Shown here: piece by piece, positions 11,351 through 19,069 of the stretch
Position numbering within the stretch: position 1 is the stretch's first letter
Layout: each line of letters starts with the position of its first letter
Source of the DNA: Rubrivivax sp.
GTDB taxonomy: Bacteria; Pseudomonadota; Gammaproteobacteria; Burkholderiales; Burkholderiaceae_C
Length of the DNA stretch: 64,000 nt
Assembly (NCBI GenBank): GCA_019635315.1
Contig: JAHBZT010000004.1
Span: 124,001-188,000 of the forward strand
Direction: 5' to 3'
The notes under the pieces: model-generated
Database searches by the model: none
What the model was told of the DNA's origin: nothing
The model's input: only the letters and a program-made list of their open reading frames with translations
Made by a program: the position numbers and the translations under genes

Positions 11351-12628
11351 ATGTGCGGGCTGGCGGGGTGCGTCGTGGCGGGGGACTTCAAACTAGGGAT
11401 CGGTCGGTGGGGTGCGGCGCTGGTGGCGGCGCTGCTGCTCGCCGTGCCGCTGAGCGTCTCGCAGGCAGCCAGCGCATCGCAGCGCCCGGCCGTCAAGGCC
11501 AAGGCCACGTCCGACGCGCGCCAGGCGCGCCCGGCCGCCAAGCCGCGCAAGACCGTCAAGCGCCAGGTGCGCCGCGCCCCGCGGCGCCCGCCGTCGGTCG
11601 GTACGCTCGCCGGCCTGCACCGCACCGACGATCCGCTGGACCTCAAGTCGGCGGTGGCGCTGGTCGTCGACCAGGACACCGACGAGGTGCTGTTCAGCAA
11701 GAACTCCGACGCCGTCCTGCCGATCGCCTCGATCACCAAGCTGATGACCGCGCTGGTCGTCACCGAGGCCGGCCTGCCGATGGACGAGAAGCTGACCGTG
11801 ACGCGGGAGGACGTGCGCGCCACGTCGGGCTCGCGCATGCGCTCGCGCCTGGCGCCGGGCACGCGCCTGACGCGCGGCGAGTTGCTGCACCTGGCGCTGA
11901 TGTCGTCGGAGAACCGCGCCGCCTACGTGCTCGGCCGCACCTACCCGGGCGGCATCCGCAGCTTCATCGAGGCGATGAACGGCAAGGCCCAGGACCTGGG
12001 CATGACCGATACGCGCTACGTCGAGCCGACCGGCCTGTCGGCCGACAACCGCTCCAGCGCGCAGGACCTGGCCCAGTTGGTGCGTGCCGCCTCGCAGTAC
12101 CCGATGCTGCGCGAGCTGTCGACGATGCCGGCCGCCGCGCTGGCGCTGGGTCGCCGCCAGGTGCAGTTCCGCAACACCAACGGCCTGGTCAACAACCCGG
12201 AATGGGACATCGGCCTGCAGAAGACCGGCTACATCAGTGCTGCCGGCCGCTGCGTGGTGATGCAGGCCGAGCTGGCCGGGCGCAAGCTGATCATGGTGCT
12301 GCTCGACTCTGCCGGCCGCTATTCCCGCATCGGTGACGCCGAGCGGCTGCGCAAGTGGATCGCCGAGCACACGCCGATCGAGTCGCTGCTGCCCGGTGCG
12401 AGCCCGGCCGAGGCTGCACCGGCGCCGGCGGCGACCTCGCTGCGCTCGCCGGAAGTGCACACCGTGGCCTGGCGCGCCGGCACCGAGGGCGGTCGCGCCG
12501 CGGCGCCGGCACCGCTGCCGGAGGTGGCCGAGGCGGCCGCCGACGTCGGCCTGGTGCCGGTGGACCTCGACGGCCCGCTGCCCGAGCCGGGCGGCGCCGG
12601 CCTGCGCCTGCTGGCCTACCCGCGATAG
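11351..12628 (+). CDS. pbpG: D-alanyl-D-alanine endopeptidase (PBP7/DacC-like serine peptidase S11)
   Basis: Periplasmic peptidoglycan cross-link hydrolase or carboxypeptidase. All three penicillin-binding motifs are present: SxxK in SITKLM near residue 130, SxN in SSENRA near 185, and KTG in LQKTGYIS near 295. There is a signal peptide (ALVAALLLAVPLSVSQAASA) and a very basic region (residues 40-80) before the domain. The C-terminal 80 residues are Ala/Pro-rich. The start is uncertain: ATG 11351 lies at or just before the predicted transcript start, so GTG 11375 (V-AGDFKLG) is a real alternative. It converges with and overlaps the IclR gene by 13 bases. Confidence 0.88.
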   Translation: MCGLAGCVVAGDFKLGIGRWGAALVAALLLAVPLSVSQAASASQRPAVKAKATSDARQARPAAKPRKTVKRQVRRAPRRPPSVGTLAGLHRTDDPLDLKSAVALVVDQDTDEVLFSKNSDAVLPIASITKLMTALVVTEAGLPMDEKLTVTREDVRATSGSRMRSRLAPGTRLTRGELLHLALMSSENRAAYVLGRTYPGGIRSFIEAMNGKAQDLGMTDTRYVEPTGLSADNRSSAQDLAQLVRAASQYPMLRELSTMPAAALALGRRQVQFRNTNGLVNNPEWDIGLQKTGYISAAGRCVVMQAELAGRKLIMVLLDSAGRYSRIGDAERLRKWIAEHTPIESLLPGASPAEAAPAPAATSLRSPEVHTVAWRAGTEGGRAAAPAPLPEVAEAAADVGLVPVDLDGPLPEPGGAGLRLLAYPR

Positions 12629-13383
12629 CCCAGCGCCTGCGAGATCTGGGCCGCCGTCCCCTTGACGCGGTCCAGCCAGCTCTCCTCCAGCCGGTCGGCC
12701 GGCGCCGAGACCGACAGCCCGGCGACCAGCTTGCCCTGGTCGTCGAAGATGCCGGCGGCCATGCAGCGCACGCCCAGCTCCAGCTCCTCGTCGTCGCGCG
12801 CGACGCCGTTGGCGCGCACGGCGGCCAGTTCGCGCTCGAGCCGGCCGAGGTCGGTGATGCTGTTGCGCGTGTGCCCGGTCAGGCCGGTGCGCAGCGCGTA
12901 GGCGCGCACGCGCGCCGGGTCGTCGTGGGCCAGGAACAGCTTGCCGACCGAGGTCAGGTGCAGCGGCGCGCGGCCGCCGACCGCACGCACGACCTGCATG
13001 CCCGAGCGTTCGCTGTAGGTGCGCTCGACGTAGATGATCTCGTCGCCCTGGCGCATCGACAGGTTGACCGGCTGGTGCGTCAGCTTGTGCAGCTCGCGCA
13101 TCGGGCCCAGCGCGGCGTCGCGCACGTCCAGGCGCGCCTTTACCAGGTTGCCCAGTTCCAGCAGCCGCATGCCCAGCCGGTAGCTGCCGGCCTGCGGGCG
13201 GTCGACGAAGCGCCCGATCGCCAGGTCGTTGAGGATGCGGTGCGCGGTCGACGGATGCAGCCCGGTGCGCTCGCTGATGTCCTTCAGCGACACGGGGTCG
13301 GGGTGGGCGGCCAGCATGTCCAGCAGCGCGAAGGTGCGCTCCAGGACCTGGATCGTCGGGGTCTGCGGGGCCTTCGTGGTCAT
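12616..13383 (-). CDS. IclR family transcriptional regulator
   Basis: 255 residues. The N-terminal winged helix-turn-helix reads QVLERTFALLDMLAAHPDPVSLKDISERTGLHPSTAHRILNDL (residues about 12-55). The C-terminal IclR effector domain includes HLTSVGKLFLA and GIFDDQGKLVAGLSVSAP. IclR proteins usually repress small-molecule catabolic genes. It is divergent from the TIGR03790 gene 24 bases away, so that gene may be a target, though no operator is obvious. The start ATG at 13383 fits the homologous N-terminus. Its 3' end overlaps the end of the convergent peptidase gene. Confidence 0.92.
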   Translation of the reverse strand: MTTKAPQTPTIQVLERTFALLDMLAAHPDPVSLKDISERTGLHPSTAHRILNDLAIGRFVDRPQAGSYRLGMRLLELGNLVKARLDVRDAALGPMRELHKLTHQPVNLSMRQGDEIIYVERTYSERSGMQVVRAVGGRAPLHLTSVGKLFLAHDDPARVRAYALRTGLTGHTRNSITDLGRLERELAAVRANGVARDDEELELGVRCMAAGIFDDQGKLVAGLSVSAPADRLEESWLDRVKGTAAQISQALGYRG

Positions 13384-13407
13384 GGGCGGGTTCGGGCAGG
13401 AGCCAAG

Positions 13408-14592
13408 GTGCCATTCTGCATCGCGAAACCGGGGCTTGCATACCGGGAGCTGCTGGGCGGCCGGGCGCGCGCCGCGGCGGCGCTGGCCTGCGCCGCCTGG
13501 CTGGTCCCGGCTGCCGTGTCGGCACAGGCCCGCGCGCCGGCCGCGACTGCGGACGCCAAGGCGCCCGCAGCGCCCGCTGCGCCCGCGGCCAGCGAGCCGG
13601 TGCCGCGCTGGGTCGGCGTGCCGCGCGTCGCCGGGCGCCTGCGGGCCGCGGACATCGGTCTCGTGATCAATACCGCCGACCCGTATTCGGTCGCCGTCGG
13701 CGAGCATTACATCGCGGCGCGCGGTCTGGACGAACGCCAGGTGCTGCGCCTGGAACTGCCGGTGCGCCCGGTGCTGTCGCGCGAGGAGTTCGAGCGCCTG
13801 CGCGACGCCATCGACCGCCGCTTCGGCGCCGGGACGCAGGCGCTGGCGCTGGCCTGGGCCGCGCCCTATGCGGTCCGCTGCAACGCGATCACCGGCGCGC
13901 TGGCGCTGGGTTTCGACAGCGCGCTGTGCCGCCAGACCTGCGGCGCCACGATGGCGTCGCGCTATTTCAACTCGGCCAGCGCGCGGCCCTATGCGGACCA
14001 TGGCCTGCGCCCGGCGATGCTGCTGGCGGCGCCGGACATCGAGCAGGCGCGCGCCCTGATCGACCGTGGCGTGGCCGCCGACGGCTCGCTGGCCGGCGGC
14101 GCGCGGCCGCCGGTCGCCGCGCTGTTTCTCGACACCAGCGATGCCGCCCGGCGTGTGCGCCGCGTGCTCTACCCGCCGCCGGGGCCGCTCGCGGGCACCG
14201 GCGTGGTGGCGCACAGCGCGCCGGCGGCGGCGCTGAACCAGACGCCGCGCGTGCTGCTGGCCGTCACCGGCAGCCTGCGGCTGGACCTGCAGCCGGCGCC
14301 GGACTGGGTGCCCGGGGCGCTGGCCGACCACCTGACCTCGGTCGGTGGCGCGCTGCAGGGCACGCATGGCCAGAGCACGGTGCTGGAGTGGATCGCCTCG
14401 GGTGCCACCGCCAGCCACGGCACGGTCAGCGAACCCTGCAACCACCTGCAGAAGTTTCCGCACCCGCAGCTGCTGCTGCTGCACTACCTGCAGGGCGCGA
14501 CGGCGATCGAGGCCTACTGGAAGAGCGTGCTGTGGCCGCAGCAGAGCCTGTTCGTCGGCGAGCCCCTCGCCGCGCCGTTCGCGCGGCGTTGA
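13408..14592 (+). CDS. TIGR03790 family protein, exported
   Basis: 394 residues. The GTG start at 13408 was chosen because AGGAG lies five bases upstream; a signal peptide follows (ARAAAALACAAWLVPAAVSAQA). The mature part shows features of TIGR03790 proteins, a family of unknown function: LVINTADPYSVAVGEHYIAARG, ALAWAAPYAVRCNAITGALALGFD, a paired-cysteine RQTCGA, and the ending WKSVLWPQQSLFVGEPLAAPF. It probably acts in the periplasm. Neighbours (IclR regulator, squalene genes) do not explain its role. The downstream end runs into a 29-base tandem repeat. Confidence 0.8.
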   Translation: MPFCIAKPGLAYRELLGGRARAAAALACAAWLVPAAVSAQARAPAATADAKAPAAPAAPAASEPVPRWVGVPRVAGRLRAADIGLVINTADPYSVAVGEHYIAARGLDERQVLRLELPVRPVLSREEFERLRDAIDRRFGAGTQALALAWAAPYAVRCNAITGALALGFDSALCRQTCGATMASRYFNSASARPYADHGLRPAMLLAAPDIEQARALIDRGVAADGSLAGGARPPVAALFLDTSDAARRVRRVLYPPPGPLAGTGVVAHSAPAAALNQTPRVLLAVTGSLRLDLQPAPDWVPGALADHLTSVGGALQGTHGQSTVLEWIASGATASHGTVSEPCNHLQKFPHPQLLLLHYLQGATAIEAYWKSVLWPQQSLFVGEPLAAPFARR

Positions 14593-14663
14593 TCGTCGCT
14601 GCGCCGTTCGCGCGGTGCTGATCGTCATCGCGCATTTCGCGCGGAGTTGACCGTCACCGCGCC
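14577..14663 (+). repeat. Three degenerate 29-base tandem units
   Basis: Units start at 14577, 14606 and 14635, each of the form kTTCGCGCGGnGyTGAyCGTC followed by eight looser bases. The first overlaps the last codons and stop of the TIGR03790 gene and the last ends 15 bases before the hpnE stop. There is no spacer diversity, so this is not a CRISPR array. The function is unknown; a slipped duplication between convergent genes is the simplest reading. Confidence 0.6.
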
Positions 14664-14677
14664 TGTCGGCGGTGCGG

Positions 14678-15958
14678 TCAGCCGTCGAGCATCGCAGCGG
14701 CCGCCTCGCCGGCGCGCACGGCGCCTTCCAGCGTCGCCGGATAGGGGCCTTCGACGTAGTCGCCGGCTGCCAGCAGGCCAGCCGCGACGCGCTGCGGCGG
14801 CCGGTCCAGCGCCGGCGTGCAGCGGAAGGTGGCGCGTTTCTCGGCCAGCACGCGCAGCAAGGTCGGCGCATGTGGCCAGGTGCCGGGCGCGAAGGCGCGC
14901 GTGGCCTGGTGCAGCACCGCGGCGCCGGTGGCATCCAGCCCGGCATCGACCCAGCGCCGCGCGCCGCTGGCGACGAAGGCAAACAGGCCCGGCGTGCCGC
15001 CGATCGCGCCATGGTCGAAGGCAAACTGCGCCGGCGCATCCGGCCCCTCGACCAACGCCGTCATCGGCGCCGGCAGCCGTGCGCCCGGGCAGCGCAGGTA
15101 GACGGTGACGATGGGCTCGTAGCGCAGCGCCGCGGCGCGCGCGGCCCAGCCCGGCGCCAGCGGCGCGGCCAGGCGCGCCGCCTCGGCGGCGCTGCAGGCC
15201 AGCACGACGGCGTCGAAGGCCTCGCCGTCCACGGCCCAGCCGTCGCCGGCGCGCGCCACCATGCCCACCCGCGTGCCCGGGCGCAGCTCCGCGCCCTGCG
15301 CAGCCAGCCAGCGCGCCGCCGGCAGCGGCAGCAGCTCGGCCAGCGAGCGCCGCGGCAGCATCAGGTCGGCCGAGCCGCGGCCGCCGAAGATCGCATCGTG
15401 CAGCACGCGCAGCAGCACCGCGGCGCTGGCCTCGGCGGCCGGCGTATTGAGCGCGGCGACGCACAGCGGGTCGATCATCAGCTCGCGCACCGCCGGACGC
15501 AGCCCGGTGCACAGCCGGGCCACCGTGAGCGCCGGATCGCACCGGAAGCCGCGCAGCGCCCAGCCCGCCGCCGCGCGCAGCAGCGAGGCGCGGTCGGCCC
15601 AGTTCCAGCCGCGCGCGCCGGCGACCGCGCGTCCGAAGCCCAGCCAGGCCGGGCCGGGCGGCATCGCCAGGCCGCGGCCGTCGGGGTAGCGCAGGGCCAG
15701 CGGCCGGCGGTCGAGCAGCGCCGCCGGATCGGCGCCCACTGCCTGCATCAGCGCCAGCGTGCGCGCATAGGCGCCGATCAGGATGTGCTGCCCGTTGTCC
15801 AGCGCCAGGCCGTCCACGGTGACGCCGCGGGCGCGGCCGCCCGCCTGCGCCGCCATCTCGAACACGCTGACGCGGTGCCCGGCCTGCACCGCACGCACCG
15901 CACAGGCCAGCCCGGCCCAGCCGGCGCCGACCACCGCGACGCGCCGTTCGCTCGCCAT
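14678..15958 (-). CDS. hpnE: Hydroxysqualene dehydroxylase
   Basis: FAD-dependent amine-oxidase-like enzyme reducing hydroxysqualene to squalene, the third step of the HpnCDE route. 426 residues. The N-terminal dinucleotide-binding fold is VAVVGAGWAGLACAVRAVQAG with FEMAAQAGGRARG. The C-terminal FAD motif ends LLAAGDYVEGPYPATLEGAVRAG. The ATG at 15958 (MASERRV) is eight bases after the hpnD stop, so the genes are probably co-transcribed. Squalene would feed hopanoid or sterol-like lipids; no squalene-hopene cyclase is in this window. Confidence 0.93.
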   Translation of the reverse strand: MASERRVAVVGAGWAGLACAVRAVQAGHRVSVFEMAAQAGGRARGVTVDGLALDNGQHILIGAYARTLALMQAVGADPAALLDRRPLALRYPDGRGLAMPPGPAWLGFGRAVAGARGWNWADRASLLRAAAGWALRGFRCDPALTVARLCTGLRPAVRELMIDPLCVAALNTPAAEASAAVLLRVLHDAIFGGRGSADLMLPRRSLAELLPLPAARWLAAQGAELRPGTRVGMVARAGDGWAVDGEAFDAVVLACSAAEAARLAAPLAPGWAARAAALRYEPIVTVYLRCPGARLPAPMTALVEGPDAPAQFAFDHGAIGGTPGLFAFVASGARRWVDAGLDATGAAVLHQATRAFAPGTWPHAPTLLRVLAEKRATFRCTPALDRPPQRVAAGLLAAGDYVEGPYPATLEGAVRAGEAAAAMLDG

Positions 15959-15966
15959 GGCCGGCT

Positions 15967-16836
15967 TCAGCGCCCGCGCAGGTGCGTGCGCGTCGCGATC
16001 CACAGCTTGCGCAGCGGCGTCAGCGCGATGCGCTGGTGCAGCACCGCGAAGCCGCCAGACTCGATCTCGCGCAGCAGCGTGCGGTAGATGTTGGCCATCA
16101 TCAACCCGGGCTTCTGCGCCACGCGGTCGGCCTCGGGCAGCAGCGCGAGCGCCTCGTCGAAGGTGGCGTGCGCGCGTTCGGCCTGGAAGCGCATCAGCAC
16201 CGTGAAGCGCTCGCTGTAGCCCCAGGGCGCCTCGCGCCTGAGCAGCTCGTGCGCCTTGACGTCGAAGCGCTGCAGCTCGGCCAGCGGCAGGTAGATGCGG
16301 CCGCGCCGCGCATCGTCGCCGACGTCGCGGATGATGTTGGTCAGCTGCATCGCCAGGCCCAGCCGGTGCGCATACTGCACGGTGGTGTCCTGCGTGCGGC
16401 CGAAGATGTTGGCCGCGACCTCGCCGACGACGCCGGCCACCAGGTGGCAGTAGCGCTGCAGCGCCGGGTAGTCCAGGAAGCGCGTCTGCGTCAGGTCGGT
16501 CTCGCAGCCCTCGACGACGGCCAGCAGGTGCGCGGCGCGGATGTCGAACTCCGCCGCCAGCGGCATCAGCGCGCGCGTGACCGGGTGGCTGGGCCGGCCG
16601 GCATAGGCCTCGCCGACCTCCTTGCGCCACCAGGCCAGCTTGGTCGCCGCGACCGCGGGGTCGCTGACCTCGTCGACGACGTCGTCGACCTCGCGGCAGA
16701 AGGCGTAGAAGGCGGTGATCGCGGCGCGCCGGCGCGGCGGCAGGAACAGGAAGGCGTAGTAGAACGACGAGCCGCTGCCGGCCGCCTTCTGCTGCACGTA
16801 CTGCTCGGGGCTCGCGCCCGGCGCGACCGTGCTCAC
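15967..16836 (-). CDS. hpnD: Presqualene diphosphate synthase
   Basis: Condenses two farnesyl diphosphates to presqualene diphosphate, the first step of squalene synthesis. 289 residues of the trans-isoprenyl diphosphate synthase fold. Both Asp-rich motifs are present: REVDDVVDEV near residue 50 and QLTNIIRDVGDDARRG near residue 170. The GTG start at 16836 overlaps the hpnC TGA (GTGA). Middle gene of hpnC-hpnD-hpnE. Confidence 0.94.
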   Translation of the reverse strand: MSTVAPGASPEQYVQQKAAGSGSSFYYAFLFLPPRRRAAITAFYAFCREVDDVVDEVSDPAVAATKLAWWRKEVGEAYAGRPSHPVTRALMPLAAEFDIRAAHLLAVVEGCETDLTQTRFLDYPALQRYCHLVAGVVGEVAANIFGRTQDTTVQYAHRLGLAMQLTNIIRDVGDDARRGRIYLPLAELQRFDVKAHELLRREAPWGYSERFTVLMRFQAERAHATFDEALALLPEADRVAQKPGLMMANIYRTLLREIESGGFAVLHQRIALTPLRKLWIATRTHLRGR

Positions 16837-17687
16837 GCCAGCGACGGCGCGCGTGCGCCCATGCGCAGCGCGCGCCACAGCAGCAGCGGCAGGTCCCAGG
16901 CCCGCAGGGCAGGGCGGCGGCTCAGCACGGCATGGTCCATGCGCTCGATTTTCTCCAAGATGCGCAGCCCCCCCTGCACGACCAGGCGCAGCTCCCAGCC
17001 GGCGCGGCCCGGCACGCGCAGCGCCAGCGGGGCGCCGCGGCGCATCAGCGTCGCCGCCCAGGCGCACAGCGAGCGCACCAGGGCCCGCGTGGCGGCGGTG
17101 TCGGGCCCTTGCACGAGCTCGTCGCGCGTCAGGCCATGCACCAGCAGGTCGGCCTCGGGCACGTAGTGGCGGCCGCGCGGCACGTCGCGGCTGAGGTCCT
17201 GCCAGAAGTTGATCAGCTGCAGCGCCGAGCAGACGGCGTCGGAGCGCGCCAGCGCGTCGGCATCGGCGACGCCATACAGGTGCAGCAGCAGCCGACCCAC
17301 CGGGTCGGCCGAGCGCCGGCAGTAGTCCAGCAGCTCGCTGCGGTCGGCATACAGCGGCTCGTGCGTGTCCTGCACGAAGGCGTCGAGCAGCGCATGCAGC
17401 GGCGCCGCGGGCAGCGCGAAGGCCCGTGCAGCGGCGGCCAGCGGCACGAAGACTTCGCGCCAGCGCGCGCCGGGGTCGCGCCCGGCGAGCGCGGCGTCGA
17501 GGGCGGCGCGGTACTCGGCCAGGTCGGCCTGGCGCTGCGCGGCCGGTGCGTCGCCCTCGTCGGCGATGTCGTCCGCGGTGCGCGCGAAGTGGTAGATCGC
17601 CACCACCGCCGGCCGCAGCCGAGGCGGGCACAGCCAGGAGGCGACCGGGAAGTTCTCGTAGTGCTCGACGCCGGCGTGCGCTTTCAC
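16833..17687 (-). CDS. hpnC: Hydroxysqualene synthase (squalene synthase HpnC)
   Basis: Converts presqualene diphosphate to hydroxysqualene. 284 residues. Asp-rich motifs are FARTADDIADEGDAPA near residue 38 and LINFWQDLSRDVPRGR near residue 160; the NFWQD form is typical of HpnC rather than HpnD. The GTG start at 17687 (V-KAHAGVEHYENFPVASWL) agrees with the family N-terminus. First gene of the leftward operon, divergent from the RND efflux genes across a 149-base promoter region. Confidence 0.94.
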   Translation of the reverse strand: MKAHAGVEHYENFPVASWLCPPRLRPAVVAIYHFARTADDIADEGDAPAAQRQADLAEYRAALDAALAGRDPGARWREVFVPLAAAARAFALPAAPLHALLDAFVQDTHEPLYADRSELLDYCRRSADPVGRLLLHLYGVADADALARSDAVCSALQLINFWQDLSRDVPRGRHYVPEADLLVHGLTRDELVQGPDTAATRALVRSLCAWAATLMRRGAPLALRVPGRAGWELRLVVQGGLRILEKIERMDHAVLSRRPALRAWDLPLLLWRALRMGARAPSLA

Positions 17688-17735
17688 GGGGGGGATTGTG
17701 ACGACCTGTGCGATGCCGCAAGCTGCGCGCCGACG

Positions 17736-17779
17736 TTGACAGCCTTTCGATCCGGCCTCTATATTACTGACCGGTCAGT
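17736..17779 (+). promoter_or_regulatory. RND operon promoter with palindromic TetR-type operator
   Basis: TTGACA at 17736-17741 and TATATT at 17760-17765, 18 bases apart, make a near-consensus sigma-70 promoter reading toward the efflux genes. A perfect 14-base palindrome, ACTGACCGGTCAGT, lies at 17766-17779, directly over the expected transcription start. GACCGGTC-cored palindromes of this kind are typical operators for TetR-type repressors of efflux pumps. No tetR gene is nearby, so the repressor would act from elsewhere. Confidence 0.75.
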
Positions 17780-17836
17780 CAGTAACGCGGGTATGGTCCC
17801 GCCGAACGCGACCCGACCCCGCGCGAGCCTGAAGCG

Positions 17837-19054
17837 ATGCCCGATCTCGACGCCCTCCATCGCGGCGCAGCCCGCCTGCCCCGCCCGGCTCGCCGCCTGC
17901 AGCGTGCGGCGCGCCCGCTGGCGGGGCTGGTCGGCGCCGCCTTGCTCGCCGCCCTGCTCGCCGCCTGTTCGCGCCCCGAACCGGTGGCGGAGCCGGTGCG
18001 GGCCGTGCGCACGCTGACCGTCGCCGCGGACAGCGCCGGCGGCCAGCAGGCGTTTGCCGGAGAGGTGCGCCCGCGCGTCGAGTCGCGGCTGGGCTTCCGT
18101 GTCGGCGGCAAGATGATCGAGCGGCCGGCCGAGGTCGGCCAGCGCGTGCGCACCGGCCAGAAGCTGGCGCAGCTGGACGCAGCGGACCTGCAGCTCGGCC
18201 AGCAGGCCGCCACCGCGGCGGTGCGCGCCGCCGAGACCAGCTACGCGCTCGCCGCGGCGGAATTCAGGCGCTTCAAGGAACTGCGCGAACAGGGCTTCAT
18301 CAGCGCCTGGGAGCTGGAGCGGCGCCAGGCGGCGCTGGACGCGCAGAAGGCGCAGCTCGACCAGGTGCGTGCGCAGGCCGGCGTGCAGGTCAACCAGACC
18401 GCCTATGCGGTGCTGGCCGCCACCGCGCCGGGCATCGTGACCGCGGTCGAGGCCGAGGTCGGCATGGTGCTCGCGGCCGGCCAACCGGTGGTGCGCATCG
18501 CGCACGACGGCCCGCGCGACGCGGTCTTCGCGGTGCCGGAGGACGGCGTGGCCGGCATGCGCGCGCTGCTCGGCCGCGCCGGCGCGCTGCAGGTGCGGGC
18601 CTGGGGCAGCGAGGACCTGCTGCCGGCCACCGTGCGCGAGGTCGCCGCAGCGGCCGACCCGGCCACGCGCACCTTCCAGGTCAAGGCCGACCTCGGCCGC
18701 GCGCCGCTGCAGCTGGGCCAGACGCTGACCGTGCTGGTGGAGCTGCCGCGGCTCGAGGCGGTGACGCGGCTGCCGCTGACGGCGGTGACGCAGCAGCAGG
18801 GGCAGACCGCGGTCTGGCTGCTCGACCCCGCGAGCATGACCGTGCGCCCGCAGCCGGTGGCCGTGGCCGGCGCCGACGGCAACGACGTCATCGTCGCCGC
18901 CGGCCTGCGTCCGGGCCAGCAGGTGGTGACCGCCGGCGTGCACGTGCTGACGGCGGGCCAGAAGGTGCGGCTGTACACGGAGCCGGACCGCGCGCCGGCG
19001 GCGGCGCCCCCGTCCGGCGGCGCCTCGGCGCCTGCCGCCGCGGCCTCGCGCTGA
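17837..19054 (+). CDS. RND efflux periplasmic adaptor (membrane fusion lipoprotein)
   Basis: 405 residues. Lipoprotein signal with lipobox LLAAC near residue 44, so it is anchored in the inner membrane facing the periplasm. The biotin-lipoyl-like domain reads SRLGFRVGGKMIERPAEVGQRVRTGQKLAQLD; an alpha-helical hairpin follows (residues about 115-185, with SYALAAAEFRRFKELREQGF), then a beta-barrel and C-terminal membrane-proximal domain. Links the RND pump encoded 15 bases downstream to an outer-membrane channel, which is not encoded here. Substrate unknown. Confidence 0.92.
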   Translation: MPDLDALHRGAARLPRPARRLQRAARPLAGLVGAALLAALLAACSRPEPVAEPVRAVRTLTVAADSAGGQQAFAGEVRPRVESRLGFRVGGKMIERPAEVGQRVRTGQKLAQLDAADLQLGQQAATAAVRAAETSYALAAAEFRRFKELREQGFISAWELERRQAALDAQKAQLDQVRAQAGVQVNQTAYAVLAATAPGIVTAVEAEVGMVLAAGQPVVRIAHDGPRDAVFAVPEDGVAGMRALLGRAGALQVRAWGSEDLLPATVREVAAAADPATRTFQVKADLGRAPLQLGQTLTVLVELPRLEAVTRLPLTAVTQQQGQTAVWLLDPASMTVRPQPVAVAGADGNDVIVAAGLRPGQQVVTAGVHVLTAGQKVRLYTEPDRAPAAAPPSGGASAPAAAASR

Positions 19055-19069
19055 CACCGTGGCCCGGCC

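Noticed and set aside
14577-14663. CRISPR array
   Set aside because: Adjacent degenerate units without unique spacers and no cas genes.
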